Part shown: positions 43,275 to 52,990 of the stretch, piece after piece
Numbering within the stretch: position 1 is the first letter of the stretch
Layout of the letters: every line of letters starts with the position of its first letter
Assembly (NCBI GenBank): GCA_025210525.1
Contig: JAOARP010000053.1
Span: 62,001 to 126,000, forward strand
Length of the DNA: 64,000 bases
From: Marinisporobacter sp.
GTDB taxonomy: Bacteria > Bacillota > Clostridia > Peptostreptococcales > Thermotaleaceae
Direction: 5' to 3'
Program-made: the position numbers and the translations under genes
The notes under the pieces: model-generated
Told to the model about the DNA's origin: nothing
Seen by the model: the letters and a program-made list of their open reading frames with translations, nothing else
Database searches by the model: none

Positions 43275-43820
43275 TTGGAATATTCACAAAGTGCACTTGT
43301 GGAAGGAATCAAAAATAGAGATGTAGTAGCTTATGAACACATGATCAACCAATACACAAAAATAATTTACTGTCTAGCTTATAATATTTTATGCCCATCC
43401 CTTAAAAAGGAAGATATTGAGGAGTGTGTATCAGATGTTTTTTTAGATGCGTGGATAAAAATTCATGAGTTTGATCAAGAAAAAGGAAATTTTAGAACAT
43501 GGCTTTTGATTTTAACAAAATATAAAGCCCTTACATATAAACGAAAAAGAAAGGGAAGCAACGTAATTGGTATTGAGGAATTTGAAATAAAAGATAGCTA
43601 TAATCTAGAAAAACAATTTTTTTTAAGAGAAGATCAAGAAAAAATTATAAAAATCATCAACTCCTTTAACAAAATAGATAAAGAAATATTTTTCAGAAGA
43701 TATTTCTTTGGAGAAAAAATAAGTGATTTAGCAAATACTTTTCATTTATCCAGATCTGCCATAGATAATAGGCTCTTAAGGGGGAGAAAGGTTATAAAGG
43801 AGGCATTAAATTATGAATGA
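43275..43820 (+). CDS. ECF-type RNA polymerase sigma factor
   Basis: 181 residues from TTG, 9 nt after AAGGAGG (an ATG at 43266 abuts that site). Sigma-70 region 2 (about 10-80; EECVSDVFLDAWIKIHEFD, then GNFRTWLLILTKYKA) and region 4 (about 120-175; RRYFFGEKISDLANTFHLS) are recognisable, with no region 3. It overlaps by 8 bp a membrane-bound DUF4179 protein, its presumed anti-sigma factor. Probably controls its own operon and an envelope-stress regulon. Confidence 0.9.
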   Translation: MEYSQSALVEGIKNRDVVAYEHMINQYTKIIYCLAYNILCPSLKKEDIEECVSDVFLDAWIKIHEFDQEKGNFRTWLLILTKYKALTYKRKRKGSNVIGIEEFEIKDSYNLEKQFFLREDQEKIIKIINSFNKIDKEIFFRRYFFGEKISDLANTFHLSRSAIDNRLLRGRKVIKEALNYE

Positions 43821-45147
43821 AGATAAAATGATTGAATTCTTGAGTAATCTAGATGATGATTTGATTGAAAAAGAAGTGGATAAATTATTAGAAGGGGTTG
43901 AAATAGATATGGATCATATAAAGAAAAAAGCTTGTGATAAGTTAAATAAAAGCAATAGAAAAGGTAAACGCAAAAAAAGATTTCCCTATGTAGTTGCTGC
44001 TTGCATATGTTTATTAAGCATGACCATTGTATATGCAGATGATATTTCACAGGCTATTAAATCATTTATGAACAAAACACCTGTATATTCAACTATTGTA
44101 GATGGAGAAGCTTATTACTTAAAAGAAAGTTATGATTTAAATAAAGATATTCAAATAAAAAGTTTGATGTTCTCAGAAGGAAATTTAGAAATGAAAATAA
44201 ACTCGAATTTAAGCAAAAGTGAATTAGGAGAGATTAACATTATTCCTAAAGGTGATCCGGATACAATTTATTTTCCAGGAGGTTATTCTGAAGAAGGAAA
44301 TGAATATTTCTTTAGCTTTGCCAATAAAAAAGAAAAGAATTACAATATTAAACCTGTTAAGGATTTTCAATTGATTATTGCAGGAAATATTTATGATTTA
44401 TCATTAGAAAAGGCGAAAAGCTTAAATACAAATGAAGAAATTTATACTTCTAAAAGCAATATAAAGGGTGTAAATATCGGTGCAAAGAAATTCTATGAAA
44501 ATGGAAAAGTAAACATTCAATTGATTACTTCATTTGAAGATCAAGATTTGAAATTAAGTAGATTTGGTAAACCAATTGAAACAAAAGCAGAATTTACAAC
44601 AGAAAATAAAGGGACAGAGGGGATCGTTTCATCTTCTACATGTACTAAGAGAGAAGATTTGTATGTATTTGATGAAAAGAATAATCAATATAAGCTTGAA
44701 ATTCCAAAAGATTCAACAGGACGTCCTGTAACAATATTTGAAACAAATGCACCTAAAGATAAAAACTTGACATTAAAATTACCTTCAATCATTACAGTCT
44801 ATGAAAAAAACATGGATTCCTTTGAATTAAGTATTCCTAAGGAAGGGGAACGTATTTTAAACAAAGAAATTGATTTAAATATTCAAAAGGCTGTTTTTAA
44901 AAAGATTAAAAGAACATCACCTACATCTGCCCAAGTAGAATTTGAATTGAATACAGATGGAAATGAAAATATTCATATAAGATCCTTTGATTTTTATAGT
45001 CATGACGTGAAAAAAATATCTGGTGAGTTTAATGGTGATCAAGGGATGATTAATTTAGAATTTGATAAGGATATGGATACGACAAATGTTGAAATAGCTT
45101 ATCCTGAATTTATAATGAATGGGAATTGGGTAATCAATATGAAATAG
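43813..45147 (+). CDS. DUF4179-type anti-sigma factor
   Basis: 444 residues. A cytoplasmic N-terminus (about 1-55) could bind the sigma factor, one membrane segment follows (about 57-75, FPYVVAACICLLSMTIVYA), and a large extracytoplasmic beta-rich region contains the DUF4179 domain just after the membrane (about 75-170) and a DUF5643-like C-terminal part. Its start overlaps the sigma gene, so the two are made together. Signal sensing outside the membrane is inferred from the family. Confidence 0.87.
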   Translation: MNEDKMIEFLSNLDDDLIEKEVDKLLEGVEIDMDHIKKKACDKLNKSNRKGKRKKRFPYVVAACICLLSMTIVYADDISQAIKSFMNKTPVYSTIVDGEAYYLKESYDLNKDIQIKSLMFSEGNLEMKINSNLSKSELGEINIIPKGDPDTIYFPGGYSEEGNEYFFSFANKKEKNYNIKPVKDFQLIIAGNIYDLSLEKAKSLNTNEEIYTSKSNIKGVNIGAKKFYENGKVNIQLITSFEDQDLKLSRFGKPIETKAEFTTENKGTEGIVSSSTCTKREDLYVFDEKNNQYKLEIPKDSTGRPVTIFETNAPKDKNLTLKLPSIITVYEKNMDSFELSIPKEGERILNKEIDLNIQKAVFKKIKRTSPTSAQVEFELNTDGNENIHIRSFDFYSHDVKKISGEFNGDQGMINLEFDKDMDTTNVEIAYPEFIMNGNWVINMK

Positions 45148-45179
45148 TGGTTAGGTAGTATGTTTATTTTTTAAAATTA

Positions 45180-45229
45180 TACCCTATAGAGTAGACGTTT
45201 AAAAGAAGTGTACTCTGTAGGGTATTTTT
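45180..45229 (+). terminator. Terminator of the sigma/anti-sigma operon
   Basis: TACCCTATAGAGTA pairs with TACTCTGTAGGGTA and is followed by TTTTTAT. Confidence 0.88.
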
Positions 45230-45332
45230 ATAGAGAGAAATAATATCCTTTTTTATTTTGAAACTTTTTAGACAATACTATAAAATAGAATATATAGAAA
45301 TGTGTGATACGGTTGAAAGGAGGAAATAAGCA

Positions 45333-46133
45333 TTGAGTAAATTTATACATATTGTCTTTGGAGATTCAGCTGCTGGAACATTAAAATACTTTTTTAAACA
45401 CAATGAAAGTGAATACAAGGGTGAAATTATAAATTTCAGAGAAGATCATTCTATAGGACCTATCTATGAAATAGATAGGGAAATAGGACTTCAAAAAAGA
45501 ATTAGATGGTTTAAAGAAATGTTCAAAGAAGTTTGTATAGAGGAGTATTTTGAAGATATAGAGAAAGAATTTGCCGATACTTATGAAAGTATAAAAAATA
45601 TTGATGAAAATGCAAAAATTATTATATGGCATGGAGAAAATACTAGAAATCAAGTAGGGCTTAGATATTTAAGTACAATATTAAAAAATAAGGAAGTTTA
45701 TGAGATAAATGTATCAGATTCTTATATAGGAGATTATAATGGTAACTATTATGTTCCAAGAGACTTTGCTGAATGTCCGCCTGAAGAAATTAATAAGTTT
45801 GTTTTAACGATGAAAAAAATTAAAGTAGAGAAATGGAATCGTTTTATGAATGATTGGGAAAATCTTAGAAAATCTAAAGAATATTTGAGAATATTAGAAG
45901 ATGGTGAAATAATTGGTGTAGATGAAAGCTACTATGATCAAGAAATCTTGTCTAATTGTACTTTTAACTTTAAAAGAGCTGCAAGGATTATTGGAGCTAC
46001 TATGGGAAAATCAGATCAGTCTGTTGGAGATACATTTATTGATTACCGAGTTAGAAAATTAATTGAAAGTAGAAAAATTGAATATAGAGGAAAGCTTCAA
46101 ACTATGAGAGATTTTGAAATAAGATTAGTATAA
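45333..46133 (+). CDS. DUF1835/DUF3658 domain protein
   Basis: 266 residues from TTG behind AAAGGAGG. The opening IHIVFGDSAAGTLKYFF is the DUF1835 signature, followed by DHSIGPIYE and an acidic stretch. Residues from about 150 include a helical DUF3658-like end (YDQEILSNCTFNFKRAARIIG). Cytoplasmic and of unknown function. It is 23 bp upstream of the PucR regulator, but the two families are not usually linked. Confidence 0.82.
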   Translation: MSKFIHIVFGDSAAGTLKYFFKHNESEYKGEIINFREDHSIGPIYEIDREIGLQKRIRWFKEMFKEVCIEEYFEDIEKEFADTYESIKNIDENAKIIIWHGENTRNQVGLRYLSTILKNKEVYEINVSDSYIGDYNGNYYVPRDFAECPPEEINKFVLTMKKIKVEKWNRFMNDWENLRKSKEYLRILEDGEIIGVDESYYDQEILSNCTFNFKRAARIIGATMGKSDQSVGDTFIDYRVRKLIESRKIEYRGKLQTMRDFEIRLV

Positions 46134-46156
46134 TTTAGCATTTAAGGAGCAAACAG

Positions 46157-47314
46157 ATGTCACTAACAGTTCATGAAGCATTAAAATTAGATGCATTAAA
46201 AAGATTTAGACTCATTGCAGGAATGAATGGATTAGATCGTAAAATAACTAGAGCGGGAATCCTAGACCACGAGGTAGGGCAACAGGTTCGGGATACGGTC
46301 CAAGTAGGAGAATTTATTTTCAGTAATTTATTAGCTATTAAAAATCAACCTGAAAGAATTGTTGATTTTGTAAAAGACTTAGTGGATGCACAAGCAGCGT
46401 GCTTTGCAATTAAAACCATTTATTTCAAGGAAATCCCAAAAGAAGCTATAGAATTAGCTCATCAACATAGATTGCCCTTATTTTTATTTGATGAAACTTA
46501 TGTAGAAACTATTATTTTAGAGGTTGATAAAGCGATTAATATTCAAAATCATGAGCAACATATTAGAGTAATGATTGATCAAATTTCAGGTAACAATTTG
46601 AGTGAATTTCGGATAAGAGAATTAGCCTATGGGATCAATGGAAATTTCAAGAAAAACTGCATTGTTTATTTTACAAAGGAAGTAGAAGTGTGTGGAGGAA
46701 ATCTTACAAGATTATTTAATCCAAATGACCTTAGAAAATTTTTAGGAGAGAGCTGTTTGGTGATATCCTATAGAAATGGGTATTTAATCATTATAACCTA
46801 TGAGCAGGATGAATACGAGTATATACAAAAAGCTTCTGAATTAGCATTAAAAGCATATGGATTATTAGATGGGACTTATCGGTTGGGAATTAGTGAGGTT
46901 AAAAAGGATTTGGGTGCTTTAGGAAGAGGCATTGATGAAAGTAAATATGCATATGATTTTGCATCCCTCTATGATATGAAACAAGCTAGCTTTTTAAATA
47001 TGGGAATTTATCAATTATTGATTCCAATCATCAATGATCCGTGGACCTATGCATTTTACAGAAGAATGATTGATAAGCTCATTGATTATGATGGAGAAAA
47101 AGGAACAGATTTTTTAAATACAGCTATTTGTTATATTGAAAGTGAAGGAAATATTCAAGAAACATCTAAAAAGTTATTTCAACATACGAATACAATACGA
47201 TATCGGATAAAAAAAATTAATGAAATACTAGAGCTTACTAGAATGAAAGGGATGACTTATGAAACTTTAGCTATAGCTATACGGTTACACCTTATTCATT
47301 CAAAACTACTATAA
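46157..47314 (+). CDS. PucR-family transcriptional regulator
   Basis: 385 residues. An N-terminal PucR sensor domain (about 1-120; VHEALKLDALKRFRLIAGMN), a central GGDEF-related region and a C-terminal PucR helix-turn-helix (about 325-380; GNIQETSKKLFQHTNTIRYR) are present. Relatives control purine or amino-acid catabolism. The start follows AAGGAG. The next gene, a DMT transporter, is 155 bp away beyond a terminator, but could be a target. Confidence 0.88.
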   Translation: MSLTVHEALKLDALKRFRLIAGMNGLDRKITRAGILDHEVGQQVRDTVQVGEFIFSNLLAIKNQPERIVDFVKDLVDAQAACFAIKTIYFKEIPKEAIELAHQHRLPLFLFDETYVETIILEVDKAINIQNHEQHIRVMIDQISGNNLSEFRIRELAYGINGNFKKNCIVYFTKEVEVCGGNLTRLFNPNDLRKFLGESCLVISYRNGYLIIITYEQDEYEYIQKASELALKAYGLLDGTYRLGISEVKKDLGALGRGIDESKYAYDFASLYDMKQASFLNMGIYQLLIPIINDPWTYAFYRRMIDKLIDYDGEKGTDFLNTAICYIESEGNIQETSKKLFQHTNTIRYRIKKINEILELTRMKGMTYETLAIAIRLHLIHSKLL

Positions 47315-47322
47315 GTATAAAA

Positions 47323-47367
47323 AAGCTTTTTGATTTGTATATTATACAAATTGAAGAGTCTTTTTTT
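47323..47367 (+). terminator. Terminator after the PucR gene
   Basis: GATTTGTATA and TATACAAATT form the core stem, extended by AAAAGCTTTTT and GAAGAGTCTTTTTTT. Confidence 0.75.
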
Positions 47368-47468
47368 GTATGAAATGAAATACCAATACCTAGAGGAATG
47401 CTGTATAATGATGGAAGAGTCAAAATTTGTTTTTGAATAAAAATACATATAAAGAGGAGGGACGATTG

Positions 47469-48356
47469 ATGAAAAGAGGAAATGCAGAAATAATCATGAT
47501 CTTAATTGTAGCCATGTGGGGGTTATCTTTTAGTTTAACGAAACCAATACTAAATAATATTGAAGTATTCAATTTTATGGCCCTTCGATTCTTAATCGGT
47601 GGAGGTGTGTTATGTGGCATACTTCTTTTGTTGGGAAAACTTAAAGTTAAACGTGAACAATTGATAGGAGGAATGATTACAGGAGCAGTTTTATTTTTAG
47701 CTTTTGTATTTCATACTATTGGATTAAAATATACAACTGTTGCTAAAAATGCATTTATCGTTGGGAGTAGTGTTATTTTTGTGCCTTTTATTGCAACGTA
47801 TATCAGAAAGCAAAAGCAACCTACACTTATTTGGATGGGAACTTATTTAGCTATATTGGGTCTTGGATTAGTTACCTTAGAAGGTCATCAAGGGGGGATT
47901 AACTTTGGTGATTTGATGACATTAGTTGGATCAATTATTTTAGCTTATTATGTTATTTTAGTTGAAGAATATGTTAAAAAATATGATGCAACGGTTATTG
48001 CAGCTATTCAAATCAGTGTTGTTGGAATATTGAGTTTAATAGCTTCTTTAATGGTAGAAAAACCAACCATGCATTTGTCAATGGATGCTTGGAAAGGCAT
48101 GTTATTCTTAGGTATTATTTGTACAGCTGTGGCATATTTAATGGCTAATATAGCACAAAAACATGTTCCCGCTACAAATATGGCACTTATCTATACACTA
48201 GAGCCTATTTTCGCAGCCCTATTTGGATGGTTATTTCTATCTGAAAAGATAGGATTACAGGCAGTAATAGGTGCTATTCTTATCGTCATTAGTGTAGCAA
48301 TGCCAAATATGGAGTTCTTTATTAAGAGAAAAGGTAATCCTGTTCAAGCAGAATAA
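47469..48356 (+). CDS. EamA/DMT-family transporter
   Basis: 295 residues from ATG behind GAGGAGGG. Ten hydrophobic segments form two EamA repeats (WGLSFSLTKPILN near the N-terminus; the second begins with the GDLMTLVGSIILAYYVILVE region; the end includes LEPIFAALFGWLFLSEKIG). Such carriers export amino acids or other small metabolites. Its neighbour is a PucR-type regulator. Substrate unknown. Confidence 0.9.
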   Translation: MKRGNAEIIMILIVAMWGLSFSLTKPILNNIEVFNFMALRFLIGGGVLCGILLLLGKLKVKREQLIGGMITGAVLFLAFVFHTIGLKYTTVAKNAFIVGSSVIFVPFIATYIRKQKQPTLIWMGTYLAILGLGLVTLEGHQGGINFGDLMTLVGSIILAYYVILVEEYVKKYDATVIAAIQISVVGILSLIASLMVEKPTMHLSMDAWKGMLFLGIICTAVAYLMANIAQKHVPATNMALIYTLEPIFAALFGWLFLSEKIGLQAVIGAILIVISVAMPNMEFFIKRKGNPVQAE

Positions 48357-48372
48357 AAAATTGTTGTATCAA

Positions 48373-48425
48373 AAGGAAATCTTCTTTTTGGAAATGAACC
48401 AGAAAGGAGATTTTTCTTTTTATTT
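48373..48425 (+). terminator. Terminator after the DMT transporter
   Basis: GGAAATCTTCTTTTTGG pairs imperfectly with CCAGAAAGGAGATTTTTC and is followed by a T-run. Confidence 0.75.
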
Positions 48426-48601
48426 TAAGGAATAGATGTGATAAAATTAAGAGTAGTTAGAAAATAATCATTTTCAGGGGAATAAACGAGAAATAAATAG
48501 AATGAAATATTTTGAAATAAAAACATATGTATATTTTTACATAGGATTACCAGATAAAAAGAAATAATTTTAATAAGTTCAATCTGTAAGGGGGAGCAAC
48601 A

Positions 48602-49720
48602 ATGAGCTTAATGGCAAAAGAAGAGTTTTTTAGGAAATACGATAGCATAGAAGAACAAAAATTTGATGAAATTTCATTAAGTTGGGAAATGATAGAAGAA
48701 ATTTATGAGGATTATGTAGGGAAGATCAAAGATTTAGAAGTGATTGCTACAAATATTACTAACTTACTAATGGAAGTAGATAAAGTACACTCTATAAGAA
48801 AAAGAGTGAAAGACCCAGAGCATTTGATTGAAAAGATTATAAGAAAAAGTATTAAAAAGCCAAAGTTGAAGATTAATGTGAATAACTATTCTAAAATTAT
48901 AACAGATTTAATTGGGATACGAATTCTTCATTTATTTAAAGAAGATTGGGTGCCTATCCATAAAAAAATAATGAAGACATGGAATCTCAATGAAAAACCT
49001 CAAGCCAATATCCGCAAAGGAGATAGGGAAATCGTTTTTAAAGAGAACCATTGTGAGATCAAAGAGCATAAGTATGGCTATCGTTCTGTTCATTATTTGA
49101 TTAAGCACCCATTTACAAAGGATGAAGAAAAAATTGTTGAAATTCAAGTAAGAACCCTTTTTGAAGAAGCTTGGAGTGAGATTGATCACCAAATCAGATA
49201 CCCATATGACATTGATAATCCAATCCTTGCAGGGTATTTGGTTATGTTTAATGGATTAGCTGGAAGTGCTGATGAAATGGGTGGGTTTATAAAAGTTCTA
49301 AAGCAAGAATTAGACTATAAGGATCGAGCGATAGAAGAAAGAGATGTTGTTATAAAAGAGTTGCAAGAGAAAATTAATCTTTCACAATTAGATGAACATG
49401 AAAAGGAACAAATTCATTTAAGCTTAGTAAAATTAACAGAAAAAGAGCCAGAAAGAACGCCTGCACTTTTAGATGAATGGAATATGAATTCTTCGTTAGC
49501 AGAATCTATGGCTAAAATATCATCTATCAGTAGTTTTGTAAAGAATCATTCAGGATTACAAGAATCTCTCTCAAAGATAACAGATAGCTTAAAACCAGAT
49601 TTGATGGAGTGTAAATCTGCATTGTCAAAAGTAGCAGATTGCATTAAGGAGAGACACTTAATTTCTGAGATCAAGTCCGAAATTGCTTACAATTTAGAAA
49701 ATGTAAAAAAGATAGAATAG
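48602..49720 (+). CDS. RelA/SpoT-domain protein with C-terminal helical extension
   Basis: 372 residues. A (p)ppGpp synthetase-type RelA/SpoT domain (about 60-205) shows IRKRVKDPEHLIEKI, DLIGIRI, YGYRSVHY and EIQVRTLFEEAWSEIDHQI, the standard synthetase motifs, so catalysis is likely. There is no HD hydrolase domain. A 165-residue helical, coiled-coil-like tail (about 210-372) exceeds the usual small alarmone synthetases. Start behind AAGGGGGAG. Monocistronic. It could be a housekeeping stress synthetase or a toxin-like member; no antitoxin gene is beside it. Confidence 0.85.
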   Translation: MSLMAKEEFFRKYDSIEEQKFDEISLSWEMIEEIYEDYVGKIKDLEVIATNITNLLMEVDKVHSIRKRVKDPEHLIEKIIRKSIKKPKLKINVNNYSKIITDLIGIRILHLFKEDWVPIHKKIMKTWNLNEKPQANIRKGDREIVFKENHCEIKEHKYGYRSVHYLIKHPFTKDEEKIVEIQVRTLFEEAWSEIDHQIRYPYDIDNPILAGYLVMFNGLAGSADEMGGFIKVLKQELDYKDRAIEERDVVIKELQEKINLSQLDEHEKEQIHLSLVKLTEKEPERTPALLDEWNMNSSLAESMAKISSISSFVKNHSGLQESLSKITDSLKPDLMECKSALSKVADCIKERHLISEIKSEIAYNLENVKKIE

Positions 49721-49749
49721 AGAATATAAAAGATTCAAGCATTAAAATG

Positions 49750-49796
49750 TCCCCTATGGATTAGACTATTAAAAAGTCTATTCAGGGGATTTTTAT
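49750..49796 (+). terminator. Terminator after the RelA/SpoT gene
   Basis: TCCCCTATGGATTAGACT pairs with AGTCTATTCAGGGGA and is followed by TTTTTAT. Confidence 0.88.
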
Positions 49797-49926
49797 TTTA
49801 AAATATAAAGGCTTATGATTGTTTTGTTTTTTCTTAAGAAATCTGTAAGAATTATAGTAGGATAATTTTAGAAAATATATGCTAATATAGCTATATGAGA
49901 TATCTCAAAAGGTATGGGAGTGAAAT

Positions 49927-50619
49927 ATGCATATGTATAATATACTGGTTGTTGATGATGAAAAAGAAATAACAGATGCTATAGAGGTTTATTTAAAAAA
50001 CCAAAATTATCATGTTTTTAAGGCTTATGATGGGGAAGAAGCTTTAAAAATTTTTGATAGAGAAGAAATTCATTTGGTACTGATAGACATTATGATGCCA
50101 AAGTTAGATGGTACAAGTGCTACCATTAAAATAAGAGAAAAAAGTACAGTACCCATTATTATGCTTTCTGCAAAATCTGAGGATATGGATAAAATATGGG
50201 GACTTAATATAGGGGCGGATGATTATATTACAAAGCCCTTTAATCCAATGGAATTACTCGCAAGGATTAATTCTAATCTTAGGAGATATACTAGTTATTC
50301 AAGCACGAAAGAAGATAAAGAGAGTGTGATTAAAATAGGTGGCATTGAGTTAAACGATGAAAGCAAAGAGGTATTAGTAGATGGAGAAGGGGTGAAGGTA
50401 ACTCCCCTTGAGTATAAGATTCTTTATTTACTGATGAGCCACCCTAATCGAGTATTTTCTATAGAAGAAATATATGAAAAGGTATGGAAAGAACCAGCCT
50501 ATAATCCAGATACAGTGACGGTTCATATAAGAAGGATTCGAGAAAAAATTGAAATCAATCCGAAGGAACCAAAATATTTAAAGGTGGTGTGGGGAATTGG
50601 ATACAAATTTGAACAATGA
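49927..50619 (+). CDS. OmpR/PhoB-family response regulator
   Basis: 230 residues. The receiver domain (about 1-120) carries the acidic pair in VVDDEKE, phospho-acceptor Asp54 (DIMMPKLDG) and Lys in ITKPFNP. The winged-helix output domain (about 130-230) ends in TVTVHIRRIREKIE and KVVWGIGYKF. Start after GGGAG. It overlaps the downstream sensor kinase gene by 23 bp. A VanR-like clostridial architecture; the regulon is unknown. Confidence 0.94.
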   Translation: MHMYNILVVDDEKEITDAIEVYLKNQNYHVFKAYDGEEALKIFDREEIHLVLIDIMMPKLDGTSATIKIREKSTVPIIMLSAKSEDMDKIWGLNIGADDYITKPFNPMELLARINSNLRRYTSYSSTKEDKESVIKIGGIELNDESKEVLVDGEGVKVTPLEYKILYLLMSHPNRVFSIEEIYEKVWKEPAYNPDTVTVHIRRIREKIEINPKEPKYLKVVWGIGYKFEQ

Positions 50620-52849
50620 TCAAAAGAATGATAAAGATGAAAAGAAGGACATGGAAAAAGAGTCTCATCAAATAAATGGGGATATCATGGATGAGAAAAA
50701 ATATGAAGAACAAGAAAATGAAAATCAATATATAAAGGAAGACAATACAAAGAAAAAAAGGAAAAAATCAAATAAACTTATGGCTTCAGCTTTTGTGACC
50801 ACCTTAATGATTTTTATATTTGCAGTCGTTTCTGTAGGAAGTTATTTGCCTGCAAAAAATCTGTTGCTTTTTGAAAAAGACCTTACAAAAGCGTATATAG
50901 AGAGCAATGATTTTAGTTATAGATTAGCACGATTAACGAGGTATTTAGAAAGAGCAACGATTGAAGGAGATGATGAAGATCCATATAGCTATGCCAATAT
51001 AGATAGTATTCAGTACTATATAAGTAATAAGGATAAAATCATTAGCAAAAGCAATATAAAATATATAGATCAAGTACAGAGTACAGATGAAGAAGGTGCT
51101 AATGGAGAAAGTGAAATTGCAAATAATAATATAAAAGGTACTATAGAGAGCAAATTAGAAGAACTTATGAATGATAGTATGTTTTATATGCATATAAAAA
51201 CAGATGATCAGGGTAATATTCAAATAGAAAAGATAACAAATGAAAAGTTTGATCAATATGAATTCAAGGATTCATTAAATAGAAGAACTCAAAACAAAAA
51301 AGAATATGCTAATTTAGATATTATCTATATGATTCCGAAGGACTTACAGTTTCCTGTAAATTTTCATAATTATCAGGATGCATTTACAAGAGATATACAG
51401 GAATTTTATATACAATTTTATATAATGCTTATATTAGGAATAGGGGCAGTCAGTATATTGCTTTTAAGTATTATTGCTTTTTGTATACCTTATGAAAAAC
51501 AAAAGGAAATATCTATTTGTAATATCTATAATAAGATGTTTTTAGAGCTGAAGGGGATTATTTGGATTGGATTTATTGGAGTTGTTGGAATTGGAGGAAC
51601 TGCACTTATTGAAGAATTTAGTTATGGAATTAATCAAGCATTTGATTTTTTGCATATGATTTATTATGCTGATGAATATTTTTATATAATAGGAATTCCT
51701 ATAACCTTTGTACTGTATTTACTTATTTATTTAAATATTGTTTATATAAAATATATTTATCATAAGGGATTTAAAAAAGGGTTTATTGAAAATAGTATGG
51801 CAGGGAAAATAGGTTTTTATTTTCTTAGAAAAATAAGAGAAGCATTTGAAGCAATGATGAAAATAGATGTAACAAAAGATATTCATAGAAAACTTGTTAT
51901 GGTAGTGGGAATTAATTTAATTGCTTTATGGATTATTGCATTATTTGGGCCCTTTGGATTAATTTTGGGAGTTGTCTATACTTTATTTCTATTCAAATAT
52001 TTGTTAAAGCTTGTTCTTAAAGTAAAAGCTTTAAGTGATGCAAGTAGTAAGCTTAGTGAAGGGTCTTTTGATATAGCTTTTGAAGAAGATATGGGCATCT
52101 TTAACCCAATTTGCGATAATTTAAATAATATTAAAGATGGATTTAAAGTAGCCATTGATCAAGAAATAAAAAGTCAACAGATGAAAACAGAGCTGATATC
52201 AAATGTCTCACATGATTTAAAAACACCTCTTACTTCTATTATTACTTATATTGACCTGCTAAAAAAAGAAGATATTCAAAATAAAACACAAGAGGAATAT
52301 ATTGATGTTTTAGATAGAAAATCTAAAAGGTTAAAGGTGCTGATAGAAGATTTGTTTGAGGCAAGTAAAGCAAGTAGTGGAAATATTGACCTTCATTTAG
52401 AAAAGGTAGATGTGATTGCTTTATTTCGCCAAACATTAGGGGAATTAGAAGAAAAAATCAATCAAAGTACCCTTCAAATGAAAATGAATTTACCAGAAAA
52501 TAAGGTGATTTGTCAGCTAGATGGGAGAAGAACCTATCGGGTTTTTGAAAATATTATGAGCAATATTTTAAAATATGCCATGCCTCATTCAAGAGTTTAT
52601 ATAGATGTTTCAGAAGATGAAAAAGAGATCAGCTTCACATTCAAAAATATTTCAGCTTATGAAATGAATTTTGATGTAAGTCAGATTACAGAACGTTTTA
52701 CAAGGGGAGATCAATCTAGAAATACGGAAGGGTCAGGATTGGGGTTAGCAATTGCTAAAAGTTTGATAGAACTTCAAGATGGAAGCTTGACTATTACCAT
52801 AGATGGAGATTTATTTAAGGTAATTGTAACCTTTCCTAAAGGGGAATAG
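50597..52849 (+). CDS. Membrane sensor histidine kinase
   Basis: 750 residues if the TTG at 50597, inside the response regulator gene, is used; later ATGs (50651, 50687) are alternatives, so the start is uncertain. A hydrophilic Lys/Glu-rich N-terminus, a first membrane segment (about 62-82), a large outer loop, and several more segments (about 275-300, 315-335, 360-385, 435-475) precede a HAMP-like linker. Then come the H-box with His539 (VSHDLKTPLTS) and the ATPase domain. The usual G1 box is replaced by FKNISAYEM, a known clostridial variant; the G2 box GSGLGLAIA is intact. Confidence 0.9.
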   Translation: MDTNLNNDQKNDKDEKKDMEKESHQINGDIMDEKKYEEQENENQYIKEDNTKKKRKKSNKLMASAFVTTLMIFIFAVVSVGSYLPAKNLLLFEKDLTKAYIESNDFSYRLARLTRYLERATIEGDDEDPYSYANIDSIQYYISNKDKIISKSNIKYIDQVQSTDEEGANGESEIANNNIKGTIESKLEELMNDSMFYMHIKTDDQGNIQIEKITNEKFDQYEFKDSLNRRTQNKKEYANLDIIYMIPKDLQFPVNFHNYQDAFTRDIQEFYIQFYIMLILGIGAVSILLLSIIAFCIPYEKQKEISICNIYNKMFLELKGIIWIGFIGVVGIGGTALIEEFSYGINQAFDFLHMIYYADEYFYIIGIPITFVLYLLIYLNIVYIKYIYHKGFKKGFIENSMAGKIGFYFLRKIREAFEAMMKIDVTKDIHRKLVMVVGINLIALWIIALFGPFGLILGVVYTLFLFKYLLKLVLKVKALSDASSKLSEGSFDIAFEEDMGIFNPICDNLNNIKDGFKVAIDQEIKSQQMKTELISNVSHDLKTPLTSIITYIDLLKKEDIQNKTQEEYIDVLDRKSKRLKVLIEDLFEASKASSGNIDLHLEKVDVIALFRQTLGELEEKINQSTLQMKMNLPENKVICQLDGRRTYRVFENIMSNILKYAMPHSRVYIDVSEDEKEISFTFKNISAYEMNFDVSQITERFTRGDQSRNTEGSGLGLAIAKSLIELQDGSLTITIDGDLFKVIVTFPKGE

Positions 52850-52866
52850 ATAGAAATAGAAAAAAT

Positions 52867-52898
52867 AAAGGGGATACACGGTGTATCCCCTTTATTTT
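52867..52898 (+). terminator. Terminator of the two-component operon
   Basis: AAAGGGGATACA, loop CGG, TGTATCCCCTTT, then ATTTTTAT. Confidence 0.92.
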
Positions 52899-52990
52899 TA
52901 TTGGATTTATATAAAATTTAAAACAATTGATTAAGCTAAAGGGACATGGTACAATGTGATAATAAAATTTGAATAGAGGAAGTGCTGATT

